Of a stretch of DNA of 51,663 bases, positions 46,722 through 51,663 are shown piece after piece. Position 1 is the stretch's first letter. Each line of letters opens with the position of its first letter. A program made the position numbers and the translations under genes. Source of the stretch: an uncultured Bacteroidia bacterium (lineage in GTDB: Bacteria; Bacteroidota; Bacteroidia; Bacteroidales; F082); the NCBI GenBank assembly GCA_902794155.1, contig CADBGN010000021.1, positions 1 through 51,663 on the forward strand. Direction: 5' to 3'. Below the pieces are notes generated by a model. The model saw nothing but the letters and a program-made list of their open reading frames with translations, ran no database searches and was not told the DNA's origin.

Positions 46722-48092
46722 ATGGCTAAGATAATCATGTATCCTGGTGAAGCCAGAAAAGATGCCGTGGATTGGAAAGCTGTCCAAGGCCAACATATCA
46801 CCGCTGTTAAGCGTAACATTTTGGTGCTTGGCTCGGGTGGTCGCGAAAATGCCTTGGCATGGAAACTGGCCCAAGGCGAAGGAGCCCTGGTCTTCATTGC
46901 TCCTGGCAATGCTGGCACTGCCCAAGTGGGTGTTAATGTGGATGTAAAACCATCTGATTTTGAAGCTGTAAAGGGCTTTTGCTTAAAGCAAGAGATTAAC
47001 CTTGTTGTGGTCGGACCGGAGCAGCCTTTGGTGGATGGTATCGTTGATTTCTTCAAGGGTGACGCCGAGTTGAAAGGGGTGAAGATCATCGGTCCCGACA
47101 AGCGTGGTGCTCAGTTGGAAGGCAGCAAGGCCTTTGCCAAGGACTTTATGGCGAAATATGGTGTACCGACGGCGAAGTGCTTCAAAGTCAACAAAGATAA
47201 CCTCAACGAAGGTCTCAAGTTCCTTGAGAGCGTGAAAGCCCCTTACGTGCTGAAGGCCGATGGTTTGGCAGCAGGCAAGGGTGTATTGATTCTCAACGAC
47301 TTGCAGGAAGCAAAAGACGAACTCGGTAAGATGCTTGACGGCAAGTTTGGTGCAGCTTCGGCCACGGTGGTCATCGAGGAATTCCTCAAGGGCATCGAGG
47401 TTTCGGTGTTTGTGCTGACGGATGGCGAGCATTATGTGCTGCTGCCCGAGGCCAAGGACTACAAGCGCATCGGCGACGGCGACCAGGGTTTGAACACGGG
47501 CGGCATGGGTGCAGTCTCGCCAGTGCCTTTCTGCACACCTGATTTCCTGAATAAGGTGGAAGAACGCATCGTGAAGCCAACGCTCAAGGGCTTGAAAGCG
47601 GAAGGCATCGACTATAAAGGCTTCATTTTCTTGGGTTTGATGAACGATGGTGGTAATCCTTACGTCATCGAGTACAATGTCCGCATGGGCGACCCTGAGA
47701 CCGAAGCCGTGATGACCCGCATCGAGGGCGACTTCGCAGACATGCTCTTTGCTTGTGCTGATGGTCGCTTGAATGAAGTTCATTATGCCAAGAGCGACAA
47801 TACCGCTGTCACGGTGATGATGGTGTCGGGGGGCTATCCTGAAGCCTACAAGAAAGGCATGATTATGAGCGGATTGGACAATTTGAAAGATGTTGTTGCC
47901 TTCCATGCTGGCACGGCCTTTGATGCCAATAAGAATGTAGTCACGGCTGGTGGCCGCGTCATTGCGGTGACTGCCCACGGCGACTCGATTGAAGAGGCGA
48001 GAGGCATTGCCTACCGCGAGGTGGAGAAGATCCATTTCGAAGGCGTCAACTACCGTCATGACATTGGACTTGACTTGATGAGAATGCAATGA
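46722..48092 (+). CDS. purD: Phosphoribosylamine-glycine ligase
   Basis: A 456-aa ATP-grasp enzyme of purine synthesis. The usual N-terminus (NILVLGSGGRENALAWKLAQ) begins only at residue 32. The preceding 31 residues (MAKIIMYPGEARKDAVDWKA and the rest) are an extension not seen in typical PurD, and the codon before the usual start is GTT, so no standard start exists there. ATP-grasp motifs follow: VLKADGLAAGKGVLIL, EEFLKGIEVSVFVLTDG, NTGGMGAVSPVP, EYNVRMGDPETEAV. It uses phosphoribosylamine, glycine and ATP to make GAR. The stop overlaps the next start by four bases. Confidence 0.92.
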   Translation: MAKIIMYPGEARKDAVDWKAVQGQHITAVKRNILVLGSGGRENALAWKLAQGEGALVFIAPGNAGTAQVGVNVDVKPSDFEAVKGFCLKQEINLVVVGPEQPLVDGIVDFFKGDAELKGVKIIGPDKRGAQLEGSKAFAKDFMAKYGVPTAKCFKVNKDNLNEGLKFLESVKAPYVLKADGLAAGKGVLILNDLQEAKDELGKMLDGKFGAASATVVIEEFLKGIEVSVFVLTDGEHYVLLPEAKDYKRIGDGDQGLNTGGMGAVSPVPFCTPDFLNKVEERIVKPTLKGLKAEGIDYKGFIFLGLMNDGGNPYVIEYNVRMGDPETEAVMTRIEGDFADMLFACADGRLNEVHYAKSDNTAVTVMMVSGGYPEAYKKGMIMSGLDNLKDVVAFHAGTAFDANKNVVTAGGRVIAVTAHGDSIEEARGIAYREVEKIHFEGVNYRHDIGLDLMRMQ

Positions 48093-49072
48093 TAAAGTTT
48101 TTCAGACAGAGCTATGCCATTCAGTATGTGGTGATTGCCTTGATGGCGATTGCCCTTTGGATTCCTGCGTTCATCTCCGGGAAGGCGACTGTGGGTTTGG
48201 ACGAGCCAGTCACACCATTCTTTAATCTGGTGAATAGGTTGCTCAGAGGCTCAGCCGTCGCCCAACATGCAGTGGCCTTTGTGCTGTTGGTGCTTGAAAC
48301 CATGGTATTCAATACCATCATGGTGAAACACCAGATTGTCGGCAAGGTCAGCACGATGGGAGCTTTTGTCTTTGTTCTGCTTATGAGCCTCACGGTGACG
48401 CAGACCAACTTTTATCCTTTCGCTTTTTCAACCCTGTTTATCCTGTTGACAGTCGGAAACTTGTTTGACACATACATGCTTCCTAATCCAGAGATGAATC
48501 TGCTGAAGGCAGGCGCGTTTGTCGCTGTGTCATCCTTATGTTATTTTCCCGCTATCTTGTTGGTTTTGTGGATTATAATTGTGCTCCCTGTTTCGAAAAA
48601 AGGGTCGCTGCGTTTGGAGCTCATCCCGCTTTTTGGCTTCCTGTTTGTCTACTTTGTGTATTTCGTCTGCATATTCCTCTTTGGCGACTTCCATGCCATG
48701 CTGCTTGGCTATAAAGACTACTTCACAGCCTTCCATTTCTCGGTGGAGGGATTCAACTTGTGGAATATCATCGTGTTAGCTCTTCTAATAGTGTCTACAG
48801 CACTCATGCTTTTCGGTGGCAAAAACTCAGGTTTGGAGAAGACGGTAGCCGTACGAACCAAGATTTCCATGACATTGATACTCACTATTTTCGCTTTATT
48901 GACGTTGTTTCTTGGCTCCGATGTGCTGATGAACGGCTTGCTCTTCATCGTGCTATCCATCCTCGTTTCTTACACTTTCTCCTATATGAACAATACAGGG
49001 TGGGCCAATTTGTTCTTGACCCTTTTCATTATCTTGGTCTTCGCCAACCATTATTACTTTAAATTACTGTAA
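48089..49072 (+). CDS. Polytopic inner-membrane protein (DUF6427-like)
   Basis: A 327-aa protein with about nine or ten hydrophobic helices. The start MIKFFRQSYAIQYVVIALMA and the conserved TNFYPFAF and LGYKDYFTAFHFS segments match a Bacteroidota membrane family I associate with DUF6427. No transport motif is evident. It is coupled to purD by an ATGA overlap and followed after 3 bp by rnhB. Confidence 0.7.
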   Translation: MIKFFRQSYAIQYVVIALMAIALWIPAFISGKATVGLDEPVTPFFNLVNRLLRGSAVAQHAVAFVLLVLETMVFNTIMVKHQIVGKVSTMGAFVFVLLMSLTVTQTNFYPFAFSTLFILLTVGNLFDTYMLPNPEMNLLKAGAFVAVSSLCYFPAILLVLWIIIVLPVSKKGSLRLELIPLFGFLFVYFVYFVCIFLFGDFHAMLLGYKDYFTAFHFSVEGFNLWNIIVLALLIVSTALMLFGGKNSGLEKTVAVRTKISMTLILTIFALLTLFLGSDVLMNGLLFIVLSILVSYTFSYMNNTGWANLFLTLFIILVFANHYYFKLL

Positions 49073-49075
49073 ACC

Positions 49076-49672
49076 ATGGGGTTGCTGACGCATTATTCGA
49101 ATTTGATTGAGGCGGGCTGCGATGAGGCTGGACGGGGTTGTCTGGCGGGTCCAGTCGTGGCCGCTGCGGTCATCTTGAAGAAAGGTGTTGATTATCCAGA
49201 ACTCAATGATTCCAAACAACTTACAGAAAAGAAGAGGATGCAACTGCGGGAGTTGGTCATGAAAGAGGCACAGAGCTATGGTATTGGCATTGTCACGGCG
49301 CAAGAGATTGACGAAATCAATATCTTAAATGCTTCATTCTTAGCGATGCACAGGGCTTTAGATCAACTGACACTTCAACCTGAATTACTGCTCATCGATG
49401 GCAACCGTTTCAACCCTTATAAAAAAGTGAAACATGTTTGCATCGTGGGTGGCGACGGAAAGTACCAGTCTATCGCAGCGGCTTCCATCTTGGCCAAGAC
49501 CACTAGGGATATGATGATGGAACAATATGGAGAGCAATATCCCGTTTACAATTGGAAAAAGAACAAGGGCTATCCGACAAAGGAACATAAACAAGCCATT
49601 GCCGACCATGGCACTACGCCTCTGCATCGCATGACTTTTAATATGGCTATTCAATTAAAGTTAGACTTTTGA
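49076..49672 (+). CDS. rnhB: Ribonuclease HII
   Basis: A 198-aa RNase HII that removes ribonucleotides and RNA from RNA-DNA hybrids. The active site is visible: [20 protein letters not shown] (Asp-Glu, residues 15-16), LLIDGNRF (third acidic residue, about 105) and the terminal Asp region. The conserved [14 protein letters not shown] (about 129-142) and the GYPTKEH loop are present. Length is normal and the start ATG fits the 3-bp spacing to the upstream membrane gene. Confidence 0.95.
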   Translation: MGLLTHYSNLIEAGCDEAGRGCLAGPVVAAAVILKKGVDYPELNDSKQLTEKKRMQLRELVMKEAQSYGIGIVTAQEIDEINILNASFLAMHRALDQLTLQPELLLIDGNRFNPYKKVKHVCIVGGDGKYQSIAAASILAKTTRDMMMEQYGEQYPVYNWKKNKGYPTKEHKQAIADHGTTPLHRMTFNMAIQLKLDF

Positions 49673-49695
49673 TAAAATAGTTTAAAATCAAGAAT

Positions 49696-50514
49696 ATGAA
49701 AAAGATAATCCACATCAATTTGGTTCTCGTTTTACTACTTTCTGGCATGTGGATGAAGGCTCAGAATGTGGTGAGGGAAACGTGGAATGATGTGGATTTT
49801 AGTGACACAGCTTTGGTTGACTCTGAGTCCTTTCGAGTGCGGATGGTGAATGAACTGTACTTGAACACGATGACCGACGACTTGGCTCATTTTGATAGTC
49901 TTTCGATCCAGAGTGTGGGAGTCCTGTTGGACAAAGCCAAAGTCAACATGAGGGTTTACGAGTTTATATTGGGGTTTATGTTGAATGGTTACACTAATCT
50001 AGGAAGAACGCAAGTTATTGATTATCTATTAAATTATCCTATGTTATTTGAAGGAGAAGTTTCAATAGACGAGGGACTGCGGTTGGATAGTATCACCGAG
50101 CCCTACCAATTGGTTAAGGTCGGATCAAAGGCTCCAAATTTCACAGGTGTTACGATTGACGGTAAGGATTACGACCTGTATGCATCTTCAGCGGAAAGCA
50201 CCATCGTTGTCTTTTGGTCGACGGATTGCGAGTACTGCCATGATTTCCTAGTTCAGATTCGTAAAAACCTTAATCTGAAGACTGATTTTGAATTAGTTAC
50301 GTTTGCTTTGGCAGAGAATGAAGAAGAAGTGAAACAGGCAGTAAAAAAAATGCGTCTGCCTGGATACCATTTCTATGATGAATTGCGTTGGGATAATAAA
50401 GCCTTTCTGGATTATCACATCACTTCCACGCCGACGGTGTTTGTCTTGGATGAAAACAAGACCATCGTCTGTAAACCTTACGATTGGCAAGACTTAAAGG
50501 ATTGGTTGAAATAA
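49696..50514 (+). CDS. Exported thioredoxin-like (TlpA/DUF5106-type) protein
   Basis: A 272-aa protein with signal peptide (1-22, MWMKAQ). The N-terminal helical region (about 25-130) resembles DUF5106. A thioredoxin fold follows (about 140-272), beginning VGSKAPNFTGVTIDGKDYDL. The redox motif is STDCEYCHDF (CxxC) and the cis-proline loop is TSTPTVFVLD. It likely handles disulfides in the periplasm. It lies 23 bp after rnhB and may belong to the same operon. Confidence 0.85.
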   Translation: MKKIIHINLVLVLLLSGMWMKAQNVVRETWNDVDFSDTALVDSESFRVRMVNELYLNTMTDDLAHFDSLSIQSVGVLLDKAKVNMRVYEFILGFMLNGYTNLGRTQVIDYLLNYPMLFEGEVSIDEGLRLDSITEPYQLVKVGSKAPNFTGVTIDGKDYDLYASSAESTIVVFWSTDCEYCHDFLVQIRKNLNLKTDFELVTFALAENEEEVKQAVKKMRLPGYHFYDELRWDNKAFLDYHITSTPTVFVLDENKTIVCKPYDWQDLKDWLK

Positions 50515-50547
50515 AATAATATTATCTATTGAATATAAAATAGTTAT

Positions 50548-51327
50548 ATGAATACAAATAAACGTTTATTAGCTTGCTTTGTGTTGGCTTTTTCGGTTGC
50601 ACAATGCTTTGCCCAGGATGCTGAGACGCGCTGGGTGGATTCGGTGTACAACAGTCTTACTTTGGAACAGCAGGTGGGCCAGTTGATCTGCATGCGTGCC
50701 AACCTGCCTGACAAACCTTTTAATGAGAACGTGGCGAAGTACATCAAAAGGTACAACATTGGTGGCGTGTGTTTTTTCCGCGGCGATGCCGATGCTCAAG
50801 TGAAGCAGACCAACGAGTGGCAGGCCATGGCACAAACCCCGCTGATGGTCTCCATCGATGCGGAATGGGGCTTGGCCATGCGCGTGAACAAGACCTTGGC
50901 TTATCCATATCAGATGACTTTGGGTGCCATCAAGGACGACCAGCTGATTTACGATATGGGTCAGCAGGTGGCTGAACAATGCCAGCGCATGGGCATCCAT
51001 GTGAATTTCGCACCGGTGGCCGATGTCAACTCCAACGCGGCCAATCCCATCATCGGGGTGCGCAGCTTTGGTGAAGACCCGCAGAAAGTGGGTGAGAAAG
51101 CCTCAGCATACGCACAAGGCATGCAGAGTAAGGGCTTGATAACCACGATGAAACACTTTCCAGGTCACGGCAACACCTCCACCGACTCGCATCTGACCCT
51201 GCCCACGGTGACACGTACGATGGAAGAGGTGCGCGACATCGAATTGGCACCATTCCGTTATATGATTGAAAAAGGTGTCAATGGTGCTATGGTGGGTCAT
51301 TTGTACTTCCCCGCCATCGAGAAGGAA
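50548..51327 (+). CDS. Glycoside hydrolase family 3 beta-N-acetylhexosaminidase, 3'-truncated
   Basis: The N-terminal part of a NagZ-like GH3 enzyme with signal peptide (1-22, FSVAQCFAQ). The family signature is complete to KHFPGHGNTSTDSHLTLP (His of the Asp-His dyad) and GVNGAMVGHLYFPAIE. Normal continuation (a lysine or serine helix, then the catalytic Asp in ITDAL) is missing. The frame instead runs without a stop into a threonyl-tRNA synthetase sequence. The breakpoint lies within about 51309-51327. In intact Bacteroidota proteins GH3 is often fused to a serine hydrolase of about 1000 aa total. Confidence 0.8.
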
Positions 51328-51663
51328 GCGGCGCGCCTCATTGCGCTCGACGAGCCTTTCGTTCAGGCCAACATGACGCAGGAGGAGGTTGCCGCGAAGC
51401 TTGCCGGGCAGAAGTACAAGCTCGAGCGCCTTGCGGACGTCGCGGCATCCGGCGAGGCGATCAGCACATACACGGTGGGCGACTACTTCGAGATGTGCAT
51501 CGGCCCGCACGTGGAGCACTCGGCGCAGATCGGAGCGGTGAAGCTCATGAAGGTCGCAGGCAGCTACTACCGCGGCGACGAGAAGAACAAGATGCTCCAG
51601 CGCCTTTACGGCATAGTTGGCAAGGACCAGGCCGAGCTCGACGCGAAGGTGGCGCAGATTGAA
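51309..51663 (+). other. Foreign GC-rich threonyl-tRNA synthetase fragment (contig chimera)
   Basis: In frame with the GH3 gene but encoding the editing domain of threonyl-tRNA synthetase: IEKEAARLIALDEPF, ISTYTVGDYFEMCIGPHVEH with the HxxxH-type motif, and VAGSYYRGDEKNKMLQRLYG. GC jumps: by my count 25 of 60 bases in 51241-51300 against 42 of 60 in 51421-51480. It is cut by the window end. The junction shares a short sequence (CCCGCCATCGAGAAGG) that could be common to both genes, as expected of an assembly join. Confidence 0.8.

Noticed and set aside
50548-51663. A true GH3-threonyl-tRNA synthetase fusion enzyme
   Set aside because: Both domains are cut mid-fold at a short shared sequence with an abrupt GC change, which indicates a chimeric assembly.

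Overview
The window reads as a chromosomal stretch of a Bacteroidota bacterium, most likely an uncultured Bacteroidales. The evidence is a T9SS type A sorting domain, C10 (streptopain/interpain-like) peptidases, a PorT-like barrel, AQ-type signal peptides, no obvious Shine-Dalgarno sequences, and the Bacteroidota -7 promoter element TAnnTTTG upstream of at least fifteen genes. Housekeeping genes are mixed with secreted proteins. I saw no tRNA, rRNA, CRISPR array, prophage or conjugative element.

Layout. 1-1.4 kb: rimM-trmN6 pair. 1.4-7.3 kb (minus): PorT-like barrel and two tandem C10 proteases that share an 84-nt identical tract. 7.4-9.5 kb: tex (minus). 9.6-13.4 kb (plus): a broken small membrane protein gene, a HAD phosphatase, a YD-repeat-like secreted protein and nnr. 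13.6-16.0 kb: large T9SS cargo protein (minus). 16.3-20.4 kb (plus): a broken MATE transporter, a REP-like palindrome array, a sirtuin and an AT-rich DUF262/HNH (GmrSD-like) gene. 20.5-22.0 kb (minus): REP-associated tyrosine transposase (RAYT) with more copies of the same palindrome, and a secreted EEP phosphatase. 22.2-27.7 kb: a small RNase-like gene, a candidate sRNA, recA (with an out-of-frame 44-nt gap), TPR lipoprotein, uridine-kinase-like protein, nadE. 27.9-37.1 kb: a tight six-gene operon. 37.2-50.5 kb: thioesterase, GH2 beta-galactosidase, SPFH protein, ahcY, glycosyltransferase, purD, DUF6427-like, rnhB, thioredoxin-like protein. 50.5 kb to end: a GH3 gene that switches in frame into a GC-rich threonyl-tRNA synthetase fragment, almost certainly a chimeric contig end.

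The most interesting system is the operon at 27885-37099: exported vWA protein, lipoprotein with one membrane helix, tubulin/FtsZ-like protein, an 1165-aa membrane-anchored protein with an intact papain-type catalytic set predicted to face the cytoplasm, secreted DNA/RNA non-specific endonuclease, and a 70-aa protein. Genes overlap or are 3-12 nt apart. My reading is an envelope-spanning assembly (periplasmic vWA, membrane connector, cytoplasmic tubulin-like protein and protease) with an exported nuclease. The biological role is unknown.

Other points: a REP/RAYT pair; many intergenic regions holding degenerate short-period words (often period 7, some folded as palindromes), reminiscent of cyanobacterial heptanucleotide STRR repeats; a minus-strand sRNA candidate with promoter, closing helix and strand-specific terminator; and three conserved genes with out-of-frame internal gaps, which together with the chimeric end make assembly error a serious explanation for the broken genes.
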